The notes: generated from the letters alone by a model not told the origin. A DNA stretch of 64,000 bases from Schistosoma haematobium (GCF_000699445.3 NC_067195.1:18919287-18983286); one strand, 5' to 3'. Counted from the stretch's first letter, positions 49,201 to 56,755 are shown. Numbers and translations: made by a program.

Positions 49201-50784
49201 ACTTCAACAATACAACAATGGCGAGATGCTGTGCAGGTAAACTTTATTGTTATCGTTAGGTTTTCTTGAATATAAGCACTAATTTTTGTTTGCATAATCA
49301 AGATAATAATGTTATTAATTATAATTTCTCTAGATAAAAACTTTTTTTCAATGGACCTAGCTTTTCATTTAAACAAGACAAGAACAGTTATAATGACAGG
49401 AAAATCAACTAATAATTTCATTTCATTTTTATTGTCAGCTGCAACTTGAAACAGATTTACAGTGGGTAACAGCACTGAATATAATGAATCGGTGGAATTA
49501 ATATATATAGAAAAATAATGTACAAGTTGCTTCAAATGAGAACAGAGATAGTGACATTCATTTAAAACCAAAGTTTGTTGTCGTTAAATTCACAGACCGA
49601 TTTAAGTTGGAAAACCTTTAGAAAACTTGAAAGAACTATACGGCCGTTTCATCTTAATATATGACTCCTCATCAGTGGGCACTCACGACCCCGTAACCAC
49701 TTAATCTCTAGACCGCTGAGTCAAGACCCGCTGGTGTATAGGTTTAACTCCAATCAGTCAACAATATTGCGAGACAAACGTCCATCGTCTTCAATGGGCA
49801 CCTCTCTCACAGACAACACTGTTGAACTCCACTGGTCACGGCTCCTCACTTAAAACCCTGAAATTTCCTGTCGAAGTCAGTCACTAGTCATCTAGGGGTT
49901 GAGAATTCGCTCGCGAAAGCGAAGGTTTGAGGTTCATTTTTCGCTTACGGGTTTTATATGCTCACTGCCGAGGAGTTCCATACCAGGATGAGACGGACGT
50001 TCAGTGCTTACATGTTTTCAATGATGATCTAACATTGGTCAGTGTGTGATTTTATTGCAATTCAACAATCTTCACGATCTCAAATTTGTTTTGATTTATT
50101 ACTTTCGTTGGTATCCTTCTTGCTCTCATTTTTTATCCCCATCCATAAGTTATCATCTGTGTTTCCTTCCACATTCACACATAGAAGCGTCAAAATGAAA
50201 GATATTTTATGAACACTATGGATAAACAAATGCAATTATGTCACAATACAGAAATATCCTTTGACGATGTCATTCACCACTCAGTTGCTGTTGATAAAAA
50301 TAATTTAGACTCGTCTTCTATTTATTGTACTAATATGAAAGATAAACAATCAAATAATCCCAAACCTAATCTTTCAATGAATATGAAGGAAAAATATTCA
50401 GTTATAGAAGATGATTTATTGTCCACTAAAGGTCGAATAACTCGTAAGCGTAAAGCTAGTGATTATAGCTGTGATGATGATGATGATGATGGTGACAATG
50501 ATGCGTTAGACAGTTCACTATCTTTTGCTATGCAAACCTCAAAAAATAATTTGAAACAAATAAGCGAAAAGTATTGTGTTACTACTTATCGTTGCGATCA
50601 AGTTAACAATCATGAGAATAATGATAACGTTGGGCTGGAACAAGAGGAAGACCAGGTAGGACAGGAGGGTTACGAAGAAGAAGAGTTTAGTGAACTTATT
50701 CATCGCTCTGGTACTTTTACTGCTAATAATAATATGAACAATATCAATCATTACCAAAGATCAAATATTATTTCAGCTGTTTAA
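25106..50784 (+). CDS. GRIN1: NMDA-type glutamate receptor subunit, GluN1 class (13 exons, whole gene span)
   Basis: Joining thirteen exons, each with GT donor and AG acceptor and agreeing phases, gives 1175 residues; vertebrate GluN1 is about 940. GluN1 is the obligatory, glycine-binding subunit of NMDA receptors in the neuronal plasma membrane. Seen in order: signal peptide (1-18), amino-terminal domain (19-433), ligand-binding lobe S1 (about 476-618) with CCYGYC, M1 (636-655), pore loop with asparagine N727 in [10 protein letters not shown]3 with SYTANLAAF (757-765), S2 (772-925), M4 (927-949) and a 226-residue C-tail. An in-frame TGA lies at 25091, just before the start codon, which supports the start. 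Extra length comes from a basic insertion at 434-475, a long M1-M2 linker and the tail. The assignment is firm; GluN2 is excluded by GluN1-specific motifs. Confidence 0.97.
25283..25311 (+). other. 29-bp micro-intron of GluN1
   Basis: Begins GTACCT and ends TTTTTAAG. Removing it joins exon 1 and exon 2 in phase 0; retaining it brings a stop. Introns of about 30 bases near the 5' end are known in schistosome genes. Confidence 0.85.
25312..25692 (+). CDS. GRIN1: GluN1 exon 2: amino-terminal domain, lobe 1
   Basis: Residues 60-186, phase 0 at both ends. Recognisable stretches are [46 protein letters not shown] and [11 protein letters not shown], which align along the vertebrate GluN1 domain without large gaps. 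The start comes from the acceptor TTTTTAAG and the phase. Confidence 0.95.
25693..28098 (+). other. GluN1 intron 2, no gene seen
   Basis: 2406 bases, GT to AG. AT-rich; frames at 25863-26081 and 27146-27433 are random openings. No repeat family was recognised with confidence. Confidence 0.7.
28099..28330 (+). CDS. GRIN1: GluN1 exon 3: amino-terminal domain, middle
   Basis: Residues 187-263 plus one base (phase 1 end). Contains [45 protein letters not shown]. The acceptor is TTTCAAAG at 28091-28098 and the donor is GTAAGT. The AEWAW segment corresponds to the GYVWLVGE strand of vertebrate GluN1. Confidence 0.92.
28331..29168 (+). other. GluN1 intron 3, no gene seen
   Basis: 838 bases, GTAAGT to TTAAG. 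No repeat or frame of note; the open frame running in from exon 3 is read-through. Confidence 0.7.
29169..29397 (+). CDS. GRIN1: GluN1 exon 4: amino-terminal domain, lobe 2
   Basis: Residues 264-340, entered in phase 1 and left in phase 2; codon 264 is GGT across the junction. Contains [20 protein letters not shown] and a cysteine-bearing loop followed by [10 protein letters not shown], the counterpart of the NIWKTGPLFKR segment. The donor is a perfect GTGAGT. Confidence 0.92.
29398..30726 (+). other. GluN1 intron 4, no gene seen
   Basis: 1329 bases, GTGAGT to TTTCAG. AT-rich, no repeat recognised. Confidence 0.7.
30727..30925 (+). CDS. GRIN1: GluN1 exon 5: amino-terminal domain, end
   Basis: Residues 340-406. 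Codon 340 is CGA across the junction. Contains [19 protein letters not shown], the counterpart of the DGVTGRVEFNEDGDR stretch, then [10 protein letters not shown]. The donor is CAA/GTATAT; the frame runs on past it by chance. Confidence 0.93.
30926..32801 (+). other. GluN1 intron 5 with a foldback-family fragment
   Basis: 1876 bases. At 31117-31265 a small hairpin-like copy of the 6606-7088 family is present. A GC-richer patch at 31490-31760 looks repeat-derived but is unclassified. Nothing else was seen. Confidence 0.6.
31117..31265. repeat. fragment of the 6606-7088 foldback family
   Basis: TGAAGCTTTGATTGCTCTTC (31127-31146) and GAAGGACAATGGAAGCTTC (about 31192-31210) face each other, resembling the arm ends of the larger element, and the flanking word TTCTCCAT-ACCTCAG also recurs after its right arm. 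Confidence 0.55.
32802..33008 (+). CDS. GRIN1: GluN1 exon 6: IWPG segment and basic linker to ligand-binding domain
   Basis: Residues 407-475, phase 0 at both ends. SKLIWPG (430-433 is IWPG) marks the end of the amino-terminal domain as in vertebrates. It is followed by 42 residues rich in K and R with two cysteines (C444, C453) before the ligand-binding domain; vertebrate GluN1 has about 16 here. The donor is AAA/GTATGT. Confidence 0.9.
33655..33800 (+). repeat. probable 3' end of a non-LTR retroelement with (AAAT)n tail
   Basis: A GC-richer stretch (GGGCACCCGAGCATTATCTC, then GGTGCCTCCTTGTACCA and TATCTATGTG) ends in a run of AAAT units. This layout is typical of schistosome LINE 3' ends. 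No coding portion is attached. Confidence 0.45.
34207..34239. repeat. (ATT)n microsatellite
   Basis: About eleven ATT units in GluN1 intron 6. Confidence 0.9.
34567..34625. repeat. (AT)n microsatellite
   Basis: About 58 bases of alternating AT in GluN1 intron 6. The minus-strand frame through it reads a YI repeat and is an artefact. Confidence 0.95.
34806..35060 (+). repeat. SM-alpha-like SINE, full-length, sense in GluN1 intron 6
   Basis: The head is tRNA-like: an A-box-like TGGTCTAGAAGTTAAG, then GGTTCAAATCCC, a good polymerase III B box. The tail has CTGAGGCGTCCC, a loop, AACGAAACGACCGTC and GATCTGGCTTAGATCAACTCG. The hammerhead core is damaged (CTGAGGC in place of CTGAGGA; stem II partner AGAAC). 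It is the clearest copy of the whole element layout. Confidence 0.88.
35375..35600 (+). repeat. SM-alpha-like SINE, sense in GluN1 intron 6
   Basis: Landmarks are GATGCCGGCTCAGGGGTC, GTTGAGTGTTCTCATGAGAG, GATGCGCACTGCTGAAAAAT, AGGACGAAACAGTCGTCC and TAGCCTGGATCGACTCATG. The core reads CTGAAAAATCCC, so both the catalytic motif and stem II are changed. Confidence 0.82.
36677..36803 (+). CDS. GRIN1: GluN1 exon 7: start of ligand-binding domain S1
   Basis: Residues 476-517 plus one base. [10 protein letters not shown] matches the IVTIHQEPFV strand of vertebrate GluN1. Two cysteines (in DKC and IEC) pair in the family with the CC of the next exon. The acceptor TTTTTTCTCTAG is strong; the donor is GTATGT. 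Confidence 0.92.
37195..37460 (+). repeat. copy of the 54109 repeat family
   Basis: GAATGTCGTTGTGTCTAGTC, TACTGATCGAATTCTATCGA and CATCAACAAGGCATCTCTGT recur in the same order at 45310-45600 and, more exactly, in the arms of 54109-54319. Confidence 0.5.
37681..37900 (-). repeat. SM-alpha-like SINE, antisense in GluN1 intron 7
   Basis: The plus strand shows the reverse order: CTAAGTTAGACCACCACTG, AGGCACTGGACGG, GTTGAACTCAGGAC, CTCTAGACCATTGAGCCGGC. The hammerhead segment is replaced by AT-rich sequence. A decayed copy. Confidence 0.78.
39561..39862 (+). CDS. GRIN1: GluN1 exon 8: ligand-binding lobe S1
   Basis: Residues 518-618. [14 protein letters not shown] (524-537), then [31 protein letters not shown] and [13 protein letters not shown]. 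By alignment with vertebrate GluN1, the ligand contacts are I561 (Phe484 there), P590 (Pro516), S592 (Thr518) and R597 (Arg523). The arginine that clamps the alpha-carboxyl group is kept. The acceptor is TTGAAG; the donor is CGA/GTACGT. Confidence 0.95.
39925..40250 (-). repeat. decayed SM-alpha-like copy, with a short opposite-strand tail
   Basis: A minus-strand copy spans 39925-40140 (GGATGGCCGTTTCGTCCTAA, GCTTCTACGAAC, CGCTGAGTCAGCATTAAC). At 40170-40250 a plus-strand tail-like remnant follows (GGGTGAAACGAG, GTCTAGCTACGGTCATTCG). Together they repeat the head-to-head layout seen elsewhere. Confidence 0.6.
40680..40870 (-). repeat. SM-alpha-like SINE, antisense in GluN1 intron 8
   Basis: AGTGTTAGACCACCATTGAA, GGATGGCCGTTTTGTCTTAG, TATGGAACTCCCTAGCAG and GCATCCATAAC follow the reverse tail order. 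The tRNA-like head is mostly lost. Confidence 0.7.
40953..41444 (+). CDS. GRIN1: GluN1 exon 9: M1, pore loop, M3
   Basis: Residues 619-782, phase 0. M1 lies at about 636-655 ([19 protein letters not shown]). A long polar linker with QQQQ follows (about 663-714), then the pore loop [15 protein letters not shown] with N727 at the site that sets calcium permeability and magnesium block, and M3 ending [15 protein letters not shown]. This is the most conserved exon and settles the GluN1 identity. The donor is GTGAGT. Confidence 0.97.
42440..42560 (+). repeat. SM-alpha-like tail, sense in GluN1 intron 9
   Basis: ATCGTGGATGCTAACTGC, AAGTTGTCCCATACTAGAAC, then GGTTTTCAATGGTTATCTAA. The hammerhead bases are decayed (GAAC-AAGG instead of GGAC-GAAA). 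Confidence 0.65.
43163..43220. repeat. (TA)n microsatellite
   Basis: Nearly uninterrupted alternating TA tract, about 58 bases, in GluN1 intron 9. Confidence 0.93.
43520..44045 (-). pseudogene. CR1-like non-LTR element, C-terminal reverse transcriptase end, antisense in intron 9
   Basis: On the minus strand one frame reads [32 protein letters not shown] and [12 protein letters not shown], the thumb-side region after the catalytic motifs of CR1/jockey-type enzymes. After a frameshift near 43690 another frame continues with [20 protein letters not shown] and [14 protein letters not shown]. The copy is moderately preserved but broken. Confidence 0.8.
44160..44260. repeat. end fragment of the 6606-7088 foldback family
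   Basis: ATGATGATGTTGTCTAGAAA, GACAATGAAAACTTCATAGT and TCATCTTCAG follow the same order as the right arm end and flank of 6606-7088 and the fragment at 31190-31265. Confidence 0.5.
44802..44945 (+). CDS. GRIN1: GluN1 exon 10: ligand-binding lobe S2, first part
   Basis: Residues 783-830. [22 protein letters not shown] aligns with the [22 protein letters not shown] segment of vertebrate GluN1. The serine that contacts the glycine carboxylate (Ser688 there) is proline here (P799); the neighbours S798 and V800 are kept. The acceptor GTTTTTTTTAG and donor GTAAGT are both strong. Confidence 0.94.
44946..45715 (+). other. GluN1 intron 10 with a dispersed repeat
   Basis: 770 bases, about 290 of which (45310-45600) belong to the 54109 repeat family. 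Confidence 0.65.
45310..45600 (+). repeat. copy of the 54109 repeat family
   Basis: GATTGATCACTGAGTTGG, GTTTGTCTAGTCCTTTCGTG, TTGATCAAATTCTATAGATC and ATCAACAAGGTGTACAATC match the family order. A CCTTTGGGAGTCGAACCC end resembles the tRNA-like words at 54390-54420 in reverse. Confidence 0.5.
45716..45902 (+). CDS. GRIN1: GluN1 exon 11: ligand-binding lobe S2, second part
   Basis: Residues 831-892 plus one base. [10 protein letters not shown] has W842 and D843, equivalents of Trp731 and Asp732; the aspartate binds the ligand amino group. C855 is one half of the conserved S2 disulphide. [19 protein letters not shown] corresponds to GELFFRSGFGIGMRKDSPW. Donor GTAAGT. Confidence 0.94.
47955..48115 (+). 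repeat. decayed SM-alpha-like copy, sense in GluN1 intron 11
   Basis: CCATTGAATACCGACTCAGT, AGATATAAAAGGTCC and GTCTGTCTACGGTCATGGC keep the element order, but the ribozyme region is unrecognisable. Confidence 0.5.
48330..48720. repeat. unclassified repeat-like block in GluN1 intron 11
   Basis: Higher complexity and GC than its surroundings (for example CCTATCACGTGTCTGTAG and CATCCTGAAAGTCCATCCGG). No coding motif; no second copy in the window. The repeat status is inferred from composition only. Confidence 0.3.
48986..49236 (+). CDS. GRIN1: GluN1 exon 12: end of S2, M4, membrane-proximal tail
   Basis: Residues 893-976. Codon 893 is AGA across the junction. [15 protein letters not shown] gives the second disulphide cysteine (C911); [14 protein letters not shown] leads into M4 (about 927-949). 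The tail starts with a basic run and WRDAVQ, resembling the C0 segment that binds calmodulin and alpha-actinin in vertebrates. Donor CAG/GTAAAC. Confidence 0.94.
49585..49760 (-). repeat. SM-alpha-like SINE, antisense half of a pair in intron 12
   Basis: CAGACCGATTTAAGTTGGAA, CTATACGGCCGTTTCATC, ATGACTCCTCATCAGTGGGC, CTCTAGACCGCTGAGTCAAG. The reverse complement keeps TGAGGAGTC but not the full core. Confidence 0.7.
49870..50090 (+). repeat. SM-alpha-like SINE, sense half of a pair in intron 12
   Basis: TCATCTAGGGGTTGAG, TTCGCTCGCGAAAGCGAAGG, GAGGTTCATTTTTCGC (decayed B box), CTGCCGAGGAGTTCC, ACCAGGATGAGACGG, ATGATCTAACATTGG. The core (CCGAGGA, GAGA instead of GAAA) is broken. Confidence 0.75.
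50185..50784 (+). CDS. GRIN1: GluN1 exon 13: lineage-specific C-tail and stop
   Basis: Residues 977-1175 and TAA. There is no similarity I can recognise to vertebrate C1/C2 cassettes. Visible features: a basic RKRKAS word (1063-1068) that fits a basophilic kinase site and a nuclear-localisation-like cluster, a run of six aspartates (1073-1078), a second acidic region (EEDQ to YEEEEF), asparagine-rich end, and a terminal S-A-V that fits a class I PDZ ligand. The exon start follows from the acceptor and from phase 0. Confidence 0.9.
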   Translation, partial: KRQNERYFMNTMDKQMQLCHNTEISFDDVIHHSVAVDKNNLDSSSIYCTNMKDKQSNNPKPNLSMNMKEKYSVIEDDLLSTKGRITRKRKASDYSCDDDDDDGDNDALDSSLSFAMQTSKNNLKQISEKYCVTTYRCDQVNNHENNDNVGLEQEEDQVGQEGYEEEEFSELIHRSGTFTANNNMNNINHYQRSNIISAV

Positions 50785-50970
50785 CACTTTTCAGGACAAA
50801 ATAGATATAATTATAAAAAACAATCAATTATTTGAATTCATGAATTATTCTTCGCATGAACTTATTATCATACCTTAAATAGAATTGTTGTTATTATTAC
50901 ATAATTAGGATTGCAATAACTCATTCTCTAGAGTATCATGCGCATTAATCCATTTCAATGATCGTTCTAC

Positions 50971-50976
50971 ATTAAA
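50971..50976 (+). promoter_or_regulatory. candidate polyadenylation signal of GluN1 (ATTAAA)
   Basis: The first standard hexamer variant after the stop codon, 187 bases downstream. No AATAAA was found in the next kilobase by eye, so the real 3' end may differ. Confidence 0.35.
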
Positions 50977-50999
50977 ACTTATCCCATGTTGTTCTGTTT

Positions 51000-51654
51000 T
51001 AATTTTATGTTACTTTTAGAGTACACTCTTCAGATTATATATATAAATATATAAACATATTTAAAAATATTGTTTGTCTGTGTTAACGTAGTTTATTTTG
51101 AACACTTTGAGTATATCTGTGTTTAATAATAATATAGAGTGTATGCTTAGGAAGCCATATTGCTTATTGTCATTCCTTTTCCATTTGTCTCTCTATTGAA
51201 AAGCTATGCTTAGTTTTATTGGATATTTTAGAAGAAATATATATTCATGTATTGTTATTTGACATTTCAAATTCATAGACTTTTGATTTTTTTATTTTGC
51301 TTCTTCACTACTTATAAAGATTAATACGAGATGACAAAGTTTGATCTCGCCAGTTTATATGTGATTCTTTTCATTTTCTTAAAACAACTTAATTAACTTG
51401 CTTCTCAATTCATTTAATGTTCTTTTCACTTAACTGTGTCGTATTGTTTTTATTGTTTAGTTTAATGACATAACATAAATTACTTCATGACAGCTGTTTA
51501 TTTTGTCTGGACATCATCGTCTGTCTTTTGAAGGGAAGAAAAAAGTTCATCATTTTCAGTATGAAGGTTGAGGAGATTGTCGAATTTTATTTTAGATCAC
51601 GAGTAAGGTACGGAGTGAAGAATATAGGAATTGGTAGCAAAACAGTGTGAATTG
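51000..51654. other. GluN1 downstream region, no feature seen
   Basis: AT-rich, probably 3' untranslated and intergenic sequence. Nothing recognised. Confidence 0.4.
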
Positions 51655-51840
51655 ATTGAAGTTAGATATGTATACTGCTAAATCCCACATCATTTGTCTA
51701 GAAGTGAAGCATTCTGTTGCAAGACAGGTCTTTGGTCCGATCCCAAATGGTGGCATCGCGAACTTTTACTGTAGAACGAAATAGCTATCCAGTGGTTTCA
51801 GGTTAATTATGGCTATTTAACCTAGGTCGGTTTGTAACCT
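51655..51840 (+). repeat. decayed SM-alpha-like SINE
   Basis: ATTGAAGTTAGATATG, TTTGTCTAGAAGTGAAGC, GGTCCGATCCCAAATGG (decayed B box), ACTGTAGAACGAAATAGC, TATTTAACCTAGGTCGG keep the order. Confidence 0.6.
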
Positions 51841-54108
51841 CTATAAAGTTTTTTATTTGTTGGTGATTTGAAATTTGTTTATTCGCATGCGTGTGTCTGT
51901 TTCAATTGATTTTAAATCGATGGTATCAAATTTTACTAAACATTGATAATTAATTATCACTACAAGTTATTCTTTGCTCTGTGTTTTAATTTTAAATAAG
52001 TCACTTATATGTATAAACGGACTGATCTTTTACGTAATATTAGACGATCATCGGTTACATAGCCTTCAGTCGAATATGAAGCCACACTTATGAAATTGAA
52101 TCGATAACACTTAAGTTTAATTTATATTACAACTTACAGTCAGTAATGATAAAATTAGAGTGAAAGTGCGATGTTTTACTAACGGTTTGTTGGAGGCTTT
52201 CAAATTCAGTTTTCAGTATTTCAGTCTTGAAACTATAAAAATCATGACTGCACATTGTTTTTGAACTGAAGAATAGTACTATAGAAATTTAACAGCATAT
52301 CACAAAGTAACATCTCTAGTTATGCACACCATGACACGGGATCACATCCCATGGGAGTCGTTAGTTCTCTCATTATTTCGGTTGTCACGAAAGTCAGATT
52401 AGTAGCTTCGTGTTGATTACTTGAAATAGTTACGCGTCCAACAGAAGTGTCCTTATGTGATTTGCGCCACATTACTCCGACAACAGATAGATCAATACAT
52501 CATGAAGCTAAATTTTTAACATTAATTCTGAATTTCTACATACAGTTCATAAATATACTTTACCTTCTCGTATGAAAGAAAACATTTACCCTATTACTTG
52601 GAATTTCACTCCATTTTGATAATCATAAAGTGATGGATACCAATTTTTCCTGAAAGTCAAATGGTCAGTAAACATTAAATTGCCTTTTATTGTTATCATG
52701 CGATATAGTGTTCGATGGTTAATTCACTTCTTTCGTTAAGTAACTATATCACTTCACCATCTAACGTTGCCATTCACATTAACAAATGAGTAAATTTAAA
52801 TTAAAGATGATATGATAAATTGTTTAAGCATATTATTATTTATTTGTCAGAGACAGATATCAATTAAAAAATCAATGAACACCAAGATGAACTGAACAGT
52901 TGTTCCGTTCCAAATTTAAGGACCCTAATAGAGTGTACATTTAGAATTTCATACATAGTAATATCAGTTTGCAAAGATAACCATCTATTCAAGCTGAACA
53001 GTTTGCTTCAAAAACCTGTAAGTATATAATACTGTCATTCTTGCCAATGATTCAGTTTGAGATGGATCTCTCAAGGCTCTAATATGAAGTCTTTGCTATC
53101 AAAATATTCCTTTTTGAAATAAAATAGCTATTATAGATGACATCATATGGTTTTCATACTCTAATGAATAACTGATTGAAGAAAGAAATACAGATCATTT
53201 TAATATGAATCAACTACTTATCGTAAGATCTAAAGGTTAGGTATTCGATCATGTACATGGTTGAGTTATAATTGTGCGAACACGTGTGTAATTGAAAGAT
53301 GAACAATAAAAAAATATACCCATACCTAAAAAATAAAATACTAAGTATCAGTACACTACTTATTAATTTAAATGATGGTTTTATGATACAGAAATAAAAG
53401 AAATTGTATATCCGAAAAGTATACTACTTCTATTTGTTATTATAATTAAATTGTTTTACTAAGTAAAATTAAATTTCCTTACCTTAAAGTCATAATTTCT
53501 CGGTTTGTAGACTGATATTTTTCTGAATGATTTCATCTTCATACAATAATAGGTCAACTTCACATTCATTATCGAAAGCACTTTCACAAAAAATAACTAT
53601 AATAGTCTAAGCACGATATTACAATGTATTGGTTTTGGTTTTAAACAGTCAGTGGTAGCTATCTTAAAATACTGGGTTATATTGTCTTGTTTGTTTGGTA
53701 TTTGCCATGAAAAAGTCTATAAATATTTACAATAAATTTAAAAAAACTCTCGTATGAACGTAAATAGCTTTCAACTTACTTATTCAGTCAGCTGAAACTA
53801 ACCTTCGTAAAGTTTCACATATCTCTGGTACATTTCAATTCGTTTTTTTAATAGATAAACAAATAATATAAGACTTGTCAATAAAGTTTTCACTGCCGAG
53901 TGTCTCTACCTGAAGAAGCATCCTGAGTTGGTAAATGCCAAACAGATGTAATATTAATTTTAGTTAGGCACTTCTCATCAAACACATTTAGGACTACACA
54001 TCTATCTACTGCATCATGATTTTTAAGAGATTTTTAAACTGATATCGATTGGCGAGAAAATATGATTTTCAAATAGAATAATTATCATATATCCTGGGAC
54101 AATCAATT
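51841..54108. other. intergenic, mostly featureless
   Basis: AT-rich. Words at 52325-52445 (GACACGGGATCACATCCCAT and TTGTCACGAAAGTCAG) resemble 54390-54480 and may be another decayed copy of that repeat. No gene seen. Confidence 0.4.
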
Positions 54109-54319
54109 CTCACAATGGATTGGTCACTGGGTGATGATCAATGTGATGTGTGTCAATTCCTTCTTAGTGCAGATCGAATACTACCTCAACATAGTGCACG
54201 CAGTGTCGAGTCACCTAAACTAGTGGCCACATTACAACTTGGTTGATAGCATTCGATCTGCACTAAGAAGGAATTGACACACATGGCATTGATCACCACC
54301 CATTGGTAAATCAATTGTG
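54109..54319. repeat. inverted repeat with ~80-bp arms (dispersed repeat family)
   Basis: The left arm (54109-54190) and right arm (54242-54319) are reverse complements over a shared core including GTGTGTCAATTCCTTCTTAG and TGCAGATCGAATACTA. The loop is about 50 bases. Diverged single-arm relatives occur at 37195-37460, 45310-45600 and, reversed, 63150-63320. Confidence 0.82.
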
Positions 54320-54339
54320 ATTACATCTCAGTCCTACAG

Positions 54340-54500
54340 GAGTTCGGTCACGGCCCGGATAGCCTAATGACAACATCTCTGAGTGACACGGGATCGAATC
54401 CGTCTGGGAGCACCAGTCCCCTCAAGATTACAGGTACAGCTTGCTGACGAATGCCACGTAGCACGAAAGCAGGGTTCAGGGTTTCCTGTTGACTACCTCC
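54340..54500. repeat. tRNA-like or SINE-like segment adjoining the inverted repeat
   Basis: CCCGGATAGCCTAATGACAA and GGGATCGAATCCGTCTGGGA carry a B-box-like word (GGATCGAATCC). No cloverleaf could be folded by eye, so this is not a tRNA gene; related words lie near 52330 and, reversed, near 45560. Confidence 0.4.
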
Positions 54501-54529
54501 AACCACCATCTAAGATCAGTTCTAAATTT

Positions 54530-54600
54530 TAATAGCTGAGATTATGGGTTAATTGAAACTAGACCACCATGCAAAACCTGGAAGCAGTCGTCAATTTTAG
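54530..54600 (-). repeat. SM-alpha-like fragment (tail end only)
   Basis: GGGTTAATTGAAACTAGACC, ACCATGCAAAACCTGGAAGC. About 70 bases from the tail, reverse orientation. Confidence 0.6.
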
Positions 54601-56639
54601 ACAACCTATATGAACATGTAGTGTATTTTTCTCACAAATGATATCGTTTCAACCTACATAACTAGTTTTACCAATAGTAATCTAACAGTCTACCATACTT
54701 GACAATTGATTAACTACACTTGAGCGTATATTCGAAAATATTTTTTGAATTGTAAATCATTGAAATAAAGATGGTTATCATTTATTGTAGCAAAACTGCT
54801 AGTCTTTGTTAGCTTATAATTTTTCTTTTGTAAAAACGATTATCATAATTATTTATTTTGATATGAAAAGTAGGTAACTAATGAGAAAAACTGAAGAGAA
54901 TTTTCTCGATTAATGGTTTTGTTATGCATTTCAAAATAAAATTAAGTTTGCTTGAAGACAAAGTTCTTTGCCTGACTCACTATATGACCTGGTTGTACGT
55001 TTTAGGCATTACTCGGTATATACTTCTATAAATTCTTGTCCACTAACTACTGTTGTTTATTGCTCCTCATAATTATTACCTGGGCCTTTAAGAAAGGATT
55101 TTTGTAGGTTCAGAGAAGACTGAATACACCTAGTATAGCACAGAGTAAATCCTATAATACAATTAGAAATATGGCAGCAAAGAGATGTTCGAAATCTTGC
55201 AAAAAACGGCTAGGTGATATTTCATCAGATACAAACAACTAATTCCATTTGTGTGTTTCCCCTTGTGTGTCTGACAGAACAAAATGCAGATATGTTAGGC
55301 TACATTTAGACAAATTAAAGTATAAAAGCTTAACAGTACTGTATCTAGCCTATATACTATGCAAGAAGCAGTCTGTGTGAATCGAGTAATTCAGAACTTA
55401 TGCTCATGAACCTATTTTTAATTCAGTGTTCTATAGATTCGTACTACAAATGTTTCGTGTAGTTTTATATATATAGGGTTTGTAACTACGAAATATTACA
55501 TGACATTTTGTTCCTACTGATATTACGTGTAAGTAGTCTAAATCTATTCGATAAATTTTCCATCAGCTCTGAGGTGATTATACTGAGGGAAGGTGTATGA
55601 TGAAATTAACAAAGACGATAATAATTTTAAGCAATATATATTTTAGGAGAGTGTTACATGAACATTCAACAACGATTTTCAACATTCTGAGTTGAATTAA
55701 CTACTTATTTTTAATATCATGAAGCTAATCCGTATATTAGTCATCTTTAATATAAAAATTTCACGAGTCAATAATGTTAGCTAAAACATATGTTCACTTA
55801 GAAATAATGAACTAAATGTTGATATCTACTAAACACAATTAGACGGTAGCTATTAATGGAATTCAGAATGCGCTTTTTCTCCCATTGGATAGCTAGTTCT
55901 ATTCATCTTAAATTTCACCTTACAAAAGATAAGTAATTTAACAAGACTATGATGCCTTATCGAGAAACAAAACTGATAAACATAAAGTGCTTTCTATATG
56001 TATGAGTAAAATTGACCCCTTAGATAAAACTTTCGAAGAACAGGCCAACTTCGGATATTTTGAGAAACCAAATGAATGAATTTTTTTTAAAAATAAGATA
56101 TCGATGAAAATATACACATTAGAGTATTAAAAAATTTACTTAAAGTTAAAAATACTGAACTATCCATATTAAATATGTTTAGCTATTATTTTATAGCGAA
56201 ACAAGTTTCCTATGTTGCATCAATCAATGATATACTGATATTATATTATTAAGCTACAGTTTAATGCTGTAGAACACATGAATCATTTATACTATGCACT
56301 ATACAGAATAACTGACTTATTTCACACTGTAACTATATATTTCCCATCATTATCACTGAATGATAGTTTCACTACATTACTTGAGATTATCAACTGGAAT
56401 ACATGTTAACTTAACTTTTCGAGAAAATATCTTATTGCAATACAAAAAGCATTTTTACTATCGTAGTGAACAAGAACACCAGTGAGGACAATCAAATGTA
56501 CTTGACACAAAATTGCAGGACTTGTTAATAAAATCTAACAATCAAGTAATAATTACGTAATTTGCAAAACGTAGATCGTTTGTCTCATAATGACTTAAAC
56601 TTTATTGTTCTTGCATTTCTATACAAATTGCATTCTGTT
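54601..56639. other. intergenic, no gene seen
   Basis: AT-rich, no frame or element recognised. Confidence 0.4.
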
Positions 56640-56755
56640 CGCATTCTTTACTGTTCGATCCTCTTGTCTCTCTGCTGTCAGACATTCTGTTCACGAGTAG
56701 CGTCATATACTACTTATGTCAATATAAGTAGCACACATCACACTATGTCCACCTA
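56640..56755. repeat. dispersed repeat copy, family shared with 4541-4665
   Basis: Pyrimidine-rich start, then TCAGACATTC, ATACTACTTATGTCAATATA and AGCACACATCACAC, in the same order as at 4541-4665. The class is unknown. Confidence 0.4.

Larger units (their letters stand above)
49237..50184 (+). other. GluN1 intron 12, largely an SM-alpha head-to-head pair
   Basis: 948 bases. About half consists of two SM-alpha-like copies facing each other (49585-49760 minus, 49870-50090 plus). The acceptor is CATTCACACATAG. Confidence 0.75.

Noticed and set aside
54390..54430. Possible tRNA gene
   Set aside because: B-box-like word only; acceptor and anticodon stems do not pair.
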